A DNA stretch of 64,000 bases from Endomychus coccineus (GCA_958510875.1 OY294067.1:278523242-278587241); one strand, 5' to 3'. Positions 11,159 to 22,382 are shown, counted from the first letter of the stretch. Numbers and translations: made by a program. Notes: a model not told the origin generated them from the letters alone.

Positions 11159-12157
11159 TTATTCCTTTATGCCAATGTTGAGACGTATCTCCTGGAATCG
11201 TGGTCCTGGCACTTGCTTGGTGAAAATATCAGCTAATTGCTCTCCTGTGGAAATATATTTTAGAATTATTGATTTCTTTTCTATCTGCTCTCTAGTAAAA
11301 TGATACTTTATATCGATATGTTTTGATCGTTTATGAGCAGTTGGATTATTTGCAATGGAAATACAACCAGTATTATCCTCAAATATAATTATTGGTTCTT
11401 TAGTTTGCAAATTGAGGGTATTCAATAATGATTTTAACCATAAGGCTTCCCTAACTGCTTCAAATAGGGCCATGTATTCAGCTTCAGTAGACGAAGCCGC
11501 TACTGAATTTTGCCTTTTTGTATTCCAACAGATCGAACAACTTTCATAAAGCATAAACAAATAGCCTGTTGTACTTTTTCGATCATCTTCGTTACTACCC
11601 CAATCAGAATCAACAAAACCTACCAATGTTTCTTTGAACATACACCTTTTGTATACTAATTTCAAATGAAGTGTACCTTTTATATATCTCAATACCCTTT
11701 TCAGGTATTGCCATAACTCTGTATTGTTTTTGCTTTGATACCTACTAAGCATATTTATAGCCGTGCACAAATCTGGTCGTGTGCATAACATGGCATACAT
11801 TAAGCACCCGATAACATTTCGGCAAGGCGCTTCACAATTTTCTTCAGAATTTAAAGCATCAAAATTTAGTTTCATTGGAAGAGGAGTACTTACAGATTTA
11901 CATTCACTCATGTTGAATTTTTCTGAAACCCCCTTTAAATATGTGCTTTGACTTAATGAAATTTTATTTTCATTTCTTTCAACATTTGTACCTAGAAAAA
12001 TTTTTATTTCAAATAAGTCGACCATAGAAAAGTTTTGCGTTAGATAGTGCTTGAAATTTTTCATTGTTGTGATGTTTCCTGTTGCAATCAAAAGATCATT
12101 CACATACAATATTACATAAAGGTTTTCACTTATAGAACCTTTGTCCAAGAAATACAA
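11159..12157 (-). pseudogene. Copia pol, 3' part: RT active-site region and RNase H
   Basis: About 330 residues. It carries the RT catalytic box as YVNDLLIA, where the family has YVDD: the first catalytic aspartate is replaced by asparagine. It then shows CTRPDL, LWQYLKRVLRYIKGT, and an RNase H domain with FVDSDW, STTGYLF, SSTEAEYMAL, DNTGCISIA and HKRSKHIDIKYHF, all in Copia order. It ends with the usual short tail after RSKHI. It is out of frame with the upstream piece. Confidence 0.9.
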
Positions 12158-12195
12158 GCAACGGTCAACAGATGAGTTTGTAAAATTATGTTGTT

Positions 12196-13677
12196 TTAAG
12201 ACTTGGTCGAAACGTTCAAACCAACATCTAGCGGATGCTTTAAGCCATATAATGATTTGTTCAATTTACAAACCATGTTATCATTTTCAACTTTAACCCC
12301 CTCAGGCACACGCATGTAGATTTCTTCTTTTAATATACCATTCAAAAAAGCAGTTTTAACGTCCATATGATGAACGAATAAATTGAATTGATTTGCAAAT
12401 GTAAGAAGAATTCTGAATGTCGAAATACGTGCAACTGGTGCGAATGTCTCATCATAATCTAACAAATACTGTTGACTAAAACCTCTCGCTACTAATCTTG
12501 CTTTAAATTTTGTTTGATTTCCGTAAATATCGTTCTTATTTGTAAAAACCCATTTACAGTCTACAATATTTTTATTTGCCGGTTTAGGTACTAAAGTCCA
12601 TGTATTGTTTTGTAAAAGTGAAATGATTTCTTCGTCAATTGCTTGCATCCACTTGACTTTGTCAAGTCTTGTTTTTATTGCATCATAACTAGAGGGAATT
12701 TTGTATATAAGTGATTGTGCACACAGAAGATAATTTTCAGAGATTTCTATTTTATCTTTATATGAGATAATGGGTTGGCTTCGAATTCTCTCACTTCGCC
12801 TTACCTCAGTAGTTTCAATCAAATTATCGTTTTCGTTTACTACTTTAGAGGATGACGAATTCAGTTCTCTATCTGTTCCAACAACAGATTTAAAAGTATT
12901 ATCCGTTTCTGAAATATCCTTTTCAGGATCTACGGATTTCATTACCTCAGGTATTTCAATTACAAAATCTTCATCAAGTTTTAAAACTGGTCTTGATGTT
13001 AAAAAATGTATTTCATCAAAAATTACATCACGTGCTTTTATAAATCTACACGTTTCTGTGTCAAAAATTTTGTAACCATTTGGTTCGTACCCAACCAGTA
13101 TACCTCTAAAACATTTTTCATCAAATTTTGTTTTTCTGGTTTTATTGTGTACATATGCTGTCGAACCAAATACCTTTATATAACCTAATCTGGGCTTCTT
13201 ATTGTGCCACAGTTCAAATGGAGTTTTATTCTTTGTTATTGCTTTTGTAGGGGTTAAATTTAACAAATATGTAGCCGTCAAAATTGCTTCACCCCAAAAA
13301 CGTTTGTCTAATTGGGCTGCGCTAATCATTGAACGAGCTTTTTCAGTTATTGACCTATTCATTCGTTCCGCAACTCCATTTTGCTCTGGAGTGTGTGGTA
13401 CAGTTAAATGATATGTGATACCCCTTTTAACACAGAACTCCTTCATTTCATTTGAGAGATATTCGCCCCCATTATCACAATACAAATTGACTAATTTCAT
13501 ATTAAAGTGTGCTTCACTTTTTGCAACATAATCTTGAAAAACGGTAAAGACTTCAGATTTATAGGTTAATAAATATGTAACAGTGTAATGAGTATTATAT
13601 ATATATAAATGTAACAAAATAATTTTTACTGTCGATCGTTTGTGGTGTAATTTGACCACAAACATCAGTATGGACAA
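12196..13677 (-). pseudogene. Copia pol, middle part: integrase core and RT start
   Basis: The integrase catalytic core shows CDNGGEYLSNEM (second acidic residue) and HTPEQNGVAERMNR (glutamate), then ARSMISAA and KTPFELW, a GYxxNGYKIFD block, and the RT opening WMQAIDEEI, NNTWTLVP, FKARLVARGFSQ, YDETFAPVARI and DVKTAFLNG. The frame is lost near 12220 within the SLYGLK region by an apparent one-base change. The first ~35 residues of the open frame are out-of-frame read-through and not native. Confidence 0.88.
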
Positions 13678-15253
13678 TAAATAAAGGTCTTTGAATATGT
13701 GATTTATCTTTTGTTTTCAAAAAGGGTTGTTTCGTTTGTTTTCCTTTTAAACAGGATTCACATAGATCACTTGATGGATCAATTTGTTCCAAACAGGAAC
13801 TATCAGACGCTAAAGCTTTAAATTTAATTTGTAATAATTTGGCTTTACTTATATGACCTAACCGTTCATGCCAAATTTTATAATTATTACTTTCATTTTC
13901 CTGGTTATAGTTTTTAGCAGCAGTGACTTGTTTGTTCGGTGTATTCCTACCACCTAGTGAGTTTACCTTCAAAATTATTCTGGTTAAATTGTTTAATGAC
14001 TCACCTTTTATTATGACCTTACCTCCCTTCGTAATAGATACTGTACCATTAGCATGGAAAATTATTGTCAGGCCTTTTTCTTGCATACGTTGTACAGACA
14101 ACAAATTATATGGGATATCGGCAGCATACAGGACATTCTTTAAGACGCCAGTGACTCCCATGTTACTGGTGACTTCAATTGTTCCTTTGGCCGTTGCTAT
14201 CAATTCCGTATCATTTTTCGCCACAGAGAGATTGATTGGAGATTGCAGTTTATCATATTCACTGAAGATATCCAGTCGATTTACTATATGGTCTGTTGCT
14301 CCAGAATCCAAGATAAATGTAACTTCTTTTCCACAAAAATATTCTCGGTTTTTTAATTTACTGCCTACCATAAAAGCAAACCTTCGTTTATCTTGTTCGT
14401 GTGTTTCACTTGTTTGAGCTGTTTGTAACGTTCGATTGTTCTGATTGCCTTGATTTATTTGACGTTTGTGATAGTAACAATCACGCTTTATATGATTCAA
14501 GAGGCCGCAATGGTGACATTTTTTATTGTTATTTCCTTGCTTGTTATTCTTGAATTTATTCATAAAATGTTTCGATTTATTGTATTTCCTTCCTCGGAAG
14601 TTTTTAGAATTTGTCCAAATTTGATTTTGGTTATTAATTTTTGAATTTTCAGTTCCACTGAATAAGGCTTTTGCACTTGTGTCAGAAGCTTGATTCCGCA
14701 ACTTAATTTCATGATCTAACAATCGTGTTTTCACGAAGGCAAGACTTAAATTATCTTCCGTTAAAGTTTGGATTGCCGTAACAACAATGTCATAGATGGA
14801 TGGTAATGTTAAAAGCAAATGTGCGACTTTACCCATTTCAGTAATTCCAACTCCAGATGCAGTTAGTTCTATCATCATCTCATCGAATTTGATAAAATGA
14901 TTGATTAATGATACATCTGATTGCAATTTGAAGCTCAATAATCTTTTCTGTACATCTAATTGTGTAGCCAGGCTTTTCCTTTCATAAATCGTGTCTAATT
15001 TTTGTATTATTTCCTTGGTAGAATTATTATTTGTAACAATGCCGATCATTGCATCGCTTAAATGCTCGATTACACAACCTTTTGCGGTTCTCTCCCATTT
15101 TCGCCATTCATCAGTTAGTTCTTTCGGTGGATCTTCATCAAGAACTTGTAGTGCACCTTCTTCTTCGATTAGAGCACGCAAGCGGAATTTCCAAATGCTG
15201 TAATGTTCGCCATTGAAGGGCTTTATATTCCTTTTAATTTTCTTTGTATTCAT
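13630..15253 (-). pseudogene. Copia gag, protease and integrase N-terminus
   Basis: The start is placed at the Met of MNTKKIKRNIKPFNGEHY (15253) because Copia Gag normally begins just before KPFxGxxYxxWK. Gag is followed by a CCHC knuckle, CHHCGLLNHIKRDC, then the aspartic protease site ILDSGATDHIV, then the integrase HHCC module (WHERLGHIS ... CESCLKGKQ) and HTDVCG with the first integrase aspartate. The frame breaks near 13640 within a TATATATA run, just after YFVTFI, where the family continues with an aspartate pair. The nucleocapsid is K/N-rich. Confidence 0.9.
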
Positions 15254-15366
15254 TGTAGTTAAGCACTCACTTAACACTAGTTTTATTTATTTATAAGGTT
15301 CACAAAATGTCACTAATTGTTAATCTGCACTTATTTATATTTCTATTTATTTACACAGTTCGTAAT

Positions 15367-15380
15367 CTGGGCCCATAACC
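15367..15380 (-). other. Copia primer-binding site (initiator tRNA-Met internal type)
   Basis: On minus GGTTATGGGCCCAG directly follows the 5' LTR. It matches the primer site used by Drosophila copia, which anneals to an internal half of initiator tRNA-Met and not to the tRNA 3' end. Confidence 0.8.
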
Positions 15381-15630
15381 TATTAGTATTATAGGATAGG
15401 AAGATGTGAAATAACACCCAGTATGTACTTCACTGTATTTTATTATTGAAAATTAGGAATGCAACATCCGTTACAGTCAATAGTTCGTATATTACTAATT
15501 AAGTATATTATACATATACAAAACAGACTTGACTCTTTCTATAAATAGAAAGGGTCGGTACCTGCTGAGAGGGTTGGATGTTAAGTTAAACAAACGATTA
15601 AGTTCTGCGTAATATTCTAAGAATCCAACA
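15381..15630 (-). repeat. Copia 5' LTR
   Basis: 250 bp, starting TGTTGGATTCTT on minus. It lacks the 11-bp insertion of the 3' LTR and differs from it by A/G changes near 15528 and 15555. Confidence 0.9.
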
Positions 15631-15635
15631 TGCAA

Positions 15636-16109
15636 CACTTGAGAGAGTTTCAGATATAATTTTCTTGTTAAACAATAAACAAAAATTTAAAAACAACTCA
15701 TTTTTGAATAAAACCTGAATTAAAGTATTAAAACAAATGCTCCTAAGTACTGTAGTAATCAAATAAAATAGAAACACAAAACCAAGTCTAGTCGGCAAGT
15801 GAAAACGAGTTTTTCTGAAAGTTTTCGTTACTTCAAGACTACAAATAGGTACAAAATGTTCACATACCTTATGCTTAGCAAAATAGTTCATTTTCTCTTT
15901 AATTTGGTATTAAATCAACAAAATAAAACATCTTTAAACGACAGCCCCAAAAATGACCTATGAATTATTCAGACATAGGAGATTTTGCTTAACGTTTTGA
16001 CACCAACCAGGTATTGCAGTATGAAGATGCTGCTCCAAATCATTTAAAATGATCAAAAACTTAAAAATCACCAAATGATGAGTTAGAAGGTTCTGCAAGT
16101 AATCCGACG
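15636..16109. other. No firm gene; possible continuation of the Copia-split frame
   Basis: Minus-strand open text at 15640..15891 is hydrophobic and unconvincing. It probably represents intron upstream of the broken frame at 10044..10671. Confidence 0.25.
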
Positions 16110-16215
16110 ATATAATAATTTAATTTACATACAGAGTGACATTCTTTTAAATATAATTAAGTTTTGCTCAATAAGTGTTTCATTGGAACCTCTAATATAT
16201 TAAAAATTCTAATAG
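16110..16215. repeat. Interspersed repeat, inverted relative to 21172..21262
   Basis: The reverse complement holds TTTTTAATATATTAGAGGT, CCAATGAAAC and CTGTATGTAAATTAAA, matching 21172..21262 with scattered changes. Non-coding. Confidence 0.5.
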
Positions 16216-16740
16216 ACGAAAACAGAACTGACTATGGCGTAGTATAATAAATAAGCATTAGCGATTCAGAAAAATTTTACGCACACCACTGCTTGATACA
16301 CTCATGGGAAATGTAAATTGAGCGGTTATCTCAATGTTGTGCTATTGCATTGCTCAACCGTATGGTCAATGGATATATCTACTGAATAGTGAATGCAGAG
16401 CATTCATCACGTAATATTGTTGATGTAAATACTGAAACAGCATTTTTTTTAAAGTGAACGTGAATCATATGGATTTCTCTGAAAGAGGTATGTAGGTGTT
16501 TGATACGCTAACACATATTTATTTATAGCATTCTAAAGCTGTGTACTTCTCAGCAATCTTTCCAAAATGACGTAGAACTCGTAGAAGTATGCTCATTCAT
16601 ATCTTTATCATTCGCTCCCATAATAATGCCAAGCTTTGAGCGCATTACTCATAAGATCTTCAAACAGTCCATACATCATAATGCGAGTTACATACTACAC
16701 GAAAACATTTTGTCCACAAACGTATACAATTCAATTGCAC
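16216..16740. other. No gene seen
   Basis: No coding or repeat structure recognised. Confidence 0.35.
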
Positions 16741-17204
16741 TTAAGCCCGGTTCTACGAGGGCAAGGTGAAAAGCCCCTGAAAAATAAAACAGATGGCGCC
16801 ACAATCGAAAATCCCTTGTGACATTTGCAATGTACCATCTTTAACTAGAACGCATTAAAATTTTCAGACTGATATCTCATTCAGTTCTGGGCTACTTCCA
16901 CCTTTCATGATCGGCGACTTTGAAAACCACCGAGGGCTAAAATTTGCTACATTTAAATAAGAAAAATCAACAAATTCCTAGAAGATGACGTGGTTACCCG
17001 GACTCAGGGTACACCAGGTATTGCAGAAGAGTTTTTCCACGTCGTTTTTAAGGAAACACTTATAAAATAAAAGTTAATTATATTCTAAAAGAATTACAAT
17101 CTTGAGAATGACTATTCATAATTAATATTATGTCAATAATACGTCTGATGCTCTATTATGCTAAATGTGTAATCCCCCTCTTGCCTTCCTCGCACTTCTA
17201 TATA

Positions 17205-17290
17205 CACTCTTCATCGCCCACGCATAGAGGGATCTCCCCGGACCAACTATGGGACGGGACTTCCCCGCATCGTCCTTAATAGTGCCATAC
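17205..17290 (+). repeat. LINE-like 3' repeat, copy 2
   Basis: Contains GAGGGATCTCCCCGGAC and ATGGGACGGGACTTCC, related to 9495..9710 (opposite strand) and 22418..22490. Confidence 0.4.
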
Positions 17291-17389
17291 TCTAACACTA
17301 GCAAACTTTATATCACCTCTTGAAAAGTTAACAAACATTAAAATAATATTTTAATCAATTTCATCGATATCTAGGGCGTCAGGACGCCT

Positions 17390-17680
17390 GGATACACCGG
17401 GAGAGGTCCAAGGAAACCTCAGGGAATTTTCTTGATAGCATATTCGTGTTCAGCGACCCAAAAAAAAACCGAGAAACCAATTCGAGTCCGTTCATTTACC
17501 TCAAAAGTGCACTCAGAAAAATGCATTTATTGGCTGTAGAAATGCAATAAAAATACCGGACAAATTTTCTAAATCACTTTCTGAATCGAATGCAGAAAAC
17601 CGCATCTCAATCCATCCAACTGCGTCAACTTTGGAAGGTTTGGCCATTTTAGTTCTTTATTTCCTCGACTAAAACATTAT
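17390..17680. repeat. Repeat shared with 46370..46680
   Basis: Shared words in order: CATATTCGTGTTCAGCGACC, CGCATCTC-ATCCATC, and TTTCCTCGACT. It corresponds to the right half and flank of the inverted-repeat element at 46092..46612. Confidence 0.5.
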
Positions 17681-17683
17681 TTC

Positions 17684-18296
17684 TTGAGTGGAAAAAACAT
17701 TACGCAAACCAAAGCATCGCTTGTTAAACATTATGGGGACTCCTCACCACCGATTGGAACGATTGAAAAATGGTTTACTGATTTTCGTTGTCGTAGTATG
17801 ACCACAAAGTTCGCCGAACGTCCTGGTCGTCCAATTGAGGTTACAACGCCAGACGATAAAATTCATGGTATGGTATTGGACGATCGGCGAGTTAAAGTGC
17901 ACGAAATTGCTGAGGCTATGGCCATTACAACCGAACGGGTACGGAACATTTTACATAAATTTTTGAATATGAGAAAACTATCTGCCAGATGGGAGCCGCA
18001 TTTGCTCTCTGTTTACAATGAGCGCGACCGTATGACAAGTTCAAAGGAGTGTTTCGCGATGTTCAAGCGCACAAAAAAGCCGTTTCGTAACCGTGAACGA
18101 ACCATGGATACATCACAACATACCAAAGAACAGTCGAAACAGTGGACTTGTCCTGGCGAATCGAAGCCGAAAAAAGGCCAAAGTGGGTTTATCGGCCAAC
18201 AAATTCATGGCGACATTTTTTTGGGATGCACACGGTATCGTCCACATCGATTACCTCGAAAAGGCCAAAACGATCACCGGCGTATATTATGCCGGG
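17684..18296 (+). pseudogene. Mariner transposase fragment (cecropia-like type)
   Basis: The N-terminal helix-turn-helix part shows LVKHYGDSSPPIGTIEKWF, RPGRPIEV, VKVHEIAEAMAITTERV and ILHKFLNMRKL. A frame change then leads to NEPWIHHNIPKNS and FWDAHGIVHIDYLEKAKTI. The family's first catalytic box is DETWIHH; here the aspartate is asparagine. The second aspartate survives in WDAHGI/HIDYL, but the third is lost because the copy stops abruptly at YYA (18296). Frameshifts lie near 18090. It is a dead, 3'-truncated copy. Confidence 0.8.
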
Positions 18297-18410
18297 GATT
18301 TCGAACCTTGTAGTAATCTCATATTCATATTCGAAGTCTTCTTCTTCAGAGTCAAAAAGTGGTACATCCATTGGATTCATTGGTCTTATATCAATATCAT
18401 TGACAAACAT
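18189..18410 (-). pseudogene. Acidic N-terminal open frame, possible transposase head
   Basis: On minus, MFVNDIDIRPMNPMDVPLF and then DSEEEDFEYEYE: an acidic head of the kind seen at the start of several DDE transposases. It starts 185 bp inside the right inverted terminus at 18583. The native part ends at about 18297, where the mariner fragment (other strand) abuts, so the rest is lost. The family cannot be named. Confidence 0.3.
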
Positions 18411-18686
18411 ACGTACGACGACGGCGAATAGAAAAGCGAAATATCGCTGGACCTATTATATCTGGTCAACGGCCGAGGGATAACTCCAGTTTATACTGCT
18501 ATTTGGCCGTATACCTTAGTTGTGGAAAGCAGGTAGCGGAATTAGTCTCTGTATAAGCTTATTTCTAGTCTATACCCTCATTGTAGAACCGGGCCTTAGT
18601 CATGCCGAAGAAACGAGACAAATTTGGCATTTCGTGTCGTCTCGCTTGGATTTTATCTGGATTATGAGGTCAAGACGAGACTAGAC

Positions 18687-19292
18687 GGCAATTGTCTAGA
18701 ATACGTCCTTCTTCGCTACATACATTTTGACTACTCAAGTGTTCCACACACTCCCAGCAATCTATTTCAAACTATGTTATATTATGCAAATTGATCGATA
18801 TGTCATAATTTAATTATTTTTATTAACTTTTTCACGGTATGAATGACACTGGTGCAGGCAAACATTGTTACATAGTTAATCTCGATCTCGCACAGATGGC
18901 TTTAATTCAACAGAATGGGATGCTACATTTCTTCTAAAAATAGACAATTAAGTAACCTTTCCCTGTTCTGTTAACTCCAATTATTGTTGTTATTGATTTT
19001 GGAATGGCAGTAATTTTTAATGTAAAAGGACAAGGGTAAATGCCAATGATTTCAAAATATTTAATACGAGCAAGGTGTAGCAATGTTCACGTGTATAGTG
19101 TTTGAGTAATAATGTTTGCGTATATCAATGTCGTATATACCGCAAAAAAATTAATTTCAAAAATTAAATTTTGACAAAGATCAATTTTTGCACAATATAA
19201 AATTCTTCGAAAGGGATTGCTGGGAGTGTGTACAATTCGTAAGTACAGTCAAAATGTATGTGTAGAAGAAGAGCGTATTCTAGGCAATTACC
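18687..19292. mobile_element. Inverted-repeat MITE, about 606 bp
   Basis: The arms 18687..18812 and 19165..19292 are imperfect reverse complements. Shared words include GGCAATTG-CTAGAATACG, ACATACATTTTGACT and CACACTCCCAGCAATC. No coding potential. Confidence 0.65.
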
Positions 19293-19349
19293 TGAATATT
19301 TTATACAATTCATTCACATTTGTCAAAATAAAACTATAGTGTTGCGTCT

Positions 19350-20125
19350 TGGCGAATAGATAAATAGTGCGTGGCAAACTTACTCTTCGCAAATTATTTT
19401 ATTTGGTTACTGTTTTTTATATAATTTGTTTCACATTCTATAATATACTTTTCGAATTAGTGTAAAGATAATGACGTAAATTATTATACTCTTCACAGTC
19501 GAAGAGTATATTGCATTTACTCAAACTATTTCCAAAATCGTTAAAAAAAAGTTCTAGAGCAAAAATTCCTTCACCATATAATTTTTCATCGAATTTTAAA
19601 CAACTTTGAAAAATCCGTCTGTCTTGATGGCCGACACGAGTTGCTTGTCTAACTCAAAAACGAAAAATCCAACCGTATCCAAATTTTGACAAAAAATCGT
19701 TTGCTGTTCGGTAACGAACCCTATTGAAATTTTTAAAAAATCGTAACTCTCAAAGTATACATTGATTGCATCGAAACACTTTTACAGTAAATTTAAGTCA
19801 ATTTAAAACTGCTTTCAACAAAATCGTTCAACAACAAAATGTAAACTTAAATGTACATCGTACTTTAACTGTTCATTGCAAGTGGCGACAAACCAAAAGA
19901 ATAGTCTAGGGGCAAGGATACTAGGCTCTCATTCAGTGGGTTCGGGTTCGATTCCCAGAAACGGAATATTTTTTTTGTACTAACAATTTCTCATAAACAT
20001 TATCAATTGGAATATTATTTAGTTGTGTAAAAATAATGAAATAATTTGTTTCATTGCTTTATGGAGTTTCTTCAAATTTTCACCCGTTCAAAACAGGGTG
20101 TGTTATTACACGATTTCCCTGAAAG
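19350..20125 (+). mobile_element. Repeat with embedded tRNA-Glu-like segment, copy 2
   Basis: Order on plus: GAATAGATAAATAGTG (19355), GAAGAGTATATTGCAT (19502), a body with CAGTAAATTTAAG, the tRNA-like block, a tail with AGTTGTGT and then ACACGATTTCCCTGAAA (20118). It matches 5375..6140 read on minus. The tRNA-like block lies toward the 3' side of the body, unlike ordinary SINEs, which start with it. Confidence 0.55.
19902..19964 (+). repeat. tRNA-Glu-like segment
   Basis: TAGTCTAGGGGCAAGGATAC resembles the tRNA-Glu box A region (TGGTCTAGTGGCTAGGATA), then GGCTCTCAT (CTC anticodon position), then GGGTTCGATTCCC (box B). No closing acceptor stem. Confidence 0.65.
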
Positions 20126-20764
20126 ATAAGATAGGAATCAGTAGTTCCTCATTCGTTGTCTATGGTATAGGGTGCTTTATTACAGCAGAACAACTATAAA
20201 GTTTCTCACCGACATCGGGCATACGGCTAAGTTATTTTACTACCAAGATGCGTATATCACCAGAGAGCGTATTGCCAAGTTTAAGCGATGCGATACGGGA
20301 AATTACGTCATCGATACTTGTGAACTCAAATATTTGTTATTGATTTGTCCAATGCCCAATTTTAACATCATCACACTTGTATTTGATCTGTTAAAATCTT
20401 TTTTCGTGAGAAAATGCTTTAATTTCAAAGTTATGATGGTGTCTATAACTATTATAAATTTTTCAACTATCTTATATAATCACTAATTGAGGATTCAGGA
20501 ATCTGAAAATCACGAAAAAAACAATGCACCTGTAACAAAATATGTAATGCTTTCTAACAATATTTACCCTACCGATTACAAAATTTTCCTTATTAAACAA
20601 TAATTCTGACAAAAAACAAATGTCCTTTAAAAGGCATTGCTATGGATAATATATAATTATTCTTCTCAGTAATTTTAGTTAACCACTTGAATTATTTCAG
20701 AAAATTAAACTCTATATAAATTCATTCCTGTGTGAAGAATCATTATTAATGAATTTTAAGCTTA
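20126..20764. other. No gene seen
   Basis: An open frame at 20172..20486 has no recognisable motif and mixed composition; not called. Confidence 0.35.
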
Positions 20765-20930
20765 GAAGGGATGGAAATAGATAAGCGAAAAAGCATTTTA
20801 ATGAAATCAGATTTATCTCCACCGAGGGTAATCCCTTACTGGCACTATTAATTCTAGATATATTTAAACAGGCATCTTTTTTGAAAATATAGAACTGGTA
20901 GCTGAAAGATCCTTAGTTCCTTAACAGTAT
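20765..20930 (+). repeat. Penelope-like element tail, single copy
   Basis: AGAAGGGATGGAAATAGATAA, GATTTATCTCCACCGAGGGTAA, TTTAAACAGGCAT and GGTAGCTGAAAGATCCTTAG follow the same order as at 26740..27310. The hammerhead core is lost here (no CTGATGA). Confidence 0.5.
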
Positions 20931-21171
20931 TTTTACTTTTAGATTAGATGATTGTTTCTTACTTATTAGTATTCAATATATAGTCTCACGAATTGCAAAA
21001 CCTTATGTGTCACACCGAACGATAGTTGTTAGAGTAATATTTTACAATAAATAGTAATTTTAAACGAATTTAATTCTGGTAAAACTAGTCTTGTCCCTAT
21101 CTATTAGACGTGTTTAATTAATAATTATCATCAAGGTTTAAAATTCTAAAAAATAAATAAATGGACATACT

Positions 21172-21262
21172 AGAGTTTTTAATATATTAAAGGTCCCAAT
21201 GAAACAATTATTAAACAAAACTTATTTATATTTAAAAGAACGTCCTTCTGTATGTAAATTAA
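21172..21262. repeat. Interspersed repeat, inverted relative to 16110..16215
   Basis: TTTTTAATATATTAAAGGT, CCAATGAAAC and CTGTATGTAAATTAAA, matching the complement of the 16110 copy. Confidence 0.5.
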
Positions 21263-21283
21263 AGTATTATAATTACATGAAAT

Positions 21284-22382
21284 CTCTCATGTGTGTGAAG
21301 TGAGCCTGTTGAAAACCCAGCCTCACTTCGACTTGGCAACATTGCGCGCTTCTAACTTAAAGTTCTCACACATATTTTACATGAATAGGAAATGTAATTC
21401 TTACTGACTTCATTATAGGAGATATCACTCTCTAATTGATTGCAATTTGTTTGTACCACTATTAATTTTTAAGTAGCATCCTGATGAAACCATACATTAT
21501 GCGGCTTTAACGAAATAGCACAAGTGGAAAGAATAAGAACTGACAATACTAATAGATTTTTGCTTTATTTTGATTACATTGTTACGTAAGAAGGATTCAG
21601 CCTCTGTACAACTATGAAACTTGCAATGTGCATTCCTGAATATGCCAACTTTCATTTGATATTTACTCAATAGGGCACCAACGACTGAGCATACTGAAAA
21701 AAATTAAAACTGAAACTTCTCATACATTTTTAATTTTTTTTTTGAATTTCTTGTTGCGCAAGGACCAATTCAGCCTCTTTTTGCAATGATCAGTGTACAT
21801 TCCTGTTGATGTTAGCTTCAAGTTGATACTACAGACAATACGGCACAAACGACATAGCATACTTAGAAAAAATAAAAACTGAGACTTCTCATGGATTTTA
21901 ATTTTTTTTTCGATTTCCTTTTGCATAAGGTCCCATTCAGCCTCTCTGTGCAATGATGAAACTTCGAGTATATATTTCTGATGATGTTAGCTTCAAATTA
22001 ATACTATAGACAATAAGGCACAAACGACATAGCATACTTAGAAAAAATAAAAACTGAGACTTCTCATGGATTTTAATTTTTTTTTCAATTTCCTTTTGCG
22101 TATGGACCCATTCAGCCTCTCTGTGCAACGATGAATTATCTAGTGTACATTAATAATGATGTTTACTATTTCGTTTAAGCCATATAATGTATGGTTTCAT
22201 CAAGATGCTACTCAAAAATTAATGGTGGTACAAACAAATTGCACTCAATTAGAGAGTGATATGTCCTATAATGAAGTCAGTATTACATTTCCTATTCATG
22301 TAAAATACGTATGAGAAGCTTTAAGTTAGAGGCGCGCAGTGTTGCCAAGTCGAACTGAAGCTGGGTTTTACACACAAATCTC
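21284..22382. mobile_element. Fold-back element with ~220-bp inverted arms and internal tandem array
   Basis: The arms 21284..21518 and 22166..22382 are reverse complements at roughly 90 percent by eye; both carry TTCGACTTGGCAACA, TTTTACATGAATAGGAAATG and GATGAAACCATACATTAT. Between them lies a tandem array of about 170 bp units (separate entry). No transposase frame. It fits a non-autonomous fold-back or long-TIR DNA element. Confidence 0.75.
21590..22150. repeat. Tandem array of ~168-175-bp units, about 3.2 copies
   Basis: The word GGCAC(A/C)AACGAC recurs at 21674, 21842 and 22017 (spacings 168 and 175). Each unit has ATTCAGCCTCT, GATGTTAGCTTCAA and a T-run. A partial unit lies at the left edge. 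The two minus-strand open frames starting MHREAEW are just this unit repeated and are not genes. Confidence 0.8.

Larger units (their letters stand above)
10672..15630 (-). mobile_element. Ty1/Copia LTR retrotransposon, near-complete, 4959 bp
   Basis: Full structure on the minus strand: 5' LTR 15381..15630, primer site, gag-pol, polypurine tract, 3' LTR 10672..10932. A 5-bp target duplication TGCAA flanks it (10667..10671 and 15631..15635). The two LTRs differ at about two bases plus one 11-bp indel, so the insertion is recent. The gag-pol frame is broken twice (near 13640 and near 12220) and the RT active-site box carries a substitution, so this copy should not move by itself. Confidence 0.93.
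16741..18599. mobile_element. TTAA-flanked inverted-repeat element (piggyBac-like ends), composite
   Basis: The left end is TTAA then GCCCGGTTCTAC at 16741..16756. The right end is GTAGAACCGGGCC then TTAG at 18583..18599. TTAA target sites and short C-rich termini are typical of piggyBac. The right side holds a minus-strand open frame beginning 185 bp inside the terminus, where a transposase head would sit. The interior also holds a mariner fragment and two other repeats, so this is a nested composite. Assignment rests on the termini only. Confidence 0.4.

Noticed and set aside
11355..14644. Plus-strand ORFs across the Copia element
   Set aside because: All lie antisense to gag-pol with its clear catalytic motifs.
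19902..19964. Possible functional tRNA-Glu gene
   Set aside because: Box A and B and the anticodon region fit, but the acceptor stem does not close and the block is part of a larger repeat also present at 5564..5624.
21720..22128. Two minus-strand small proteins starting MHREAEW
   Set aside because: They are the same tandem-repeat unit read twice, with T-run-encoded lysine tracts; not genes.
21590..22150. CRISPR-like or regular repeat array
   Set aside because: Units are contiguous ~170-bp tandem copies without unique spacers, in a eukaryotic context.
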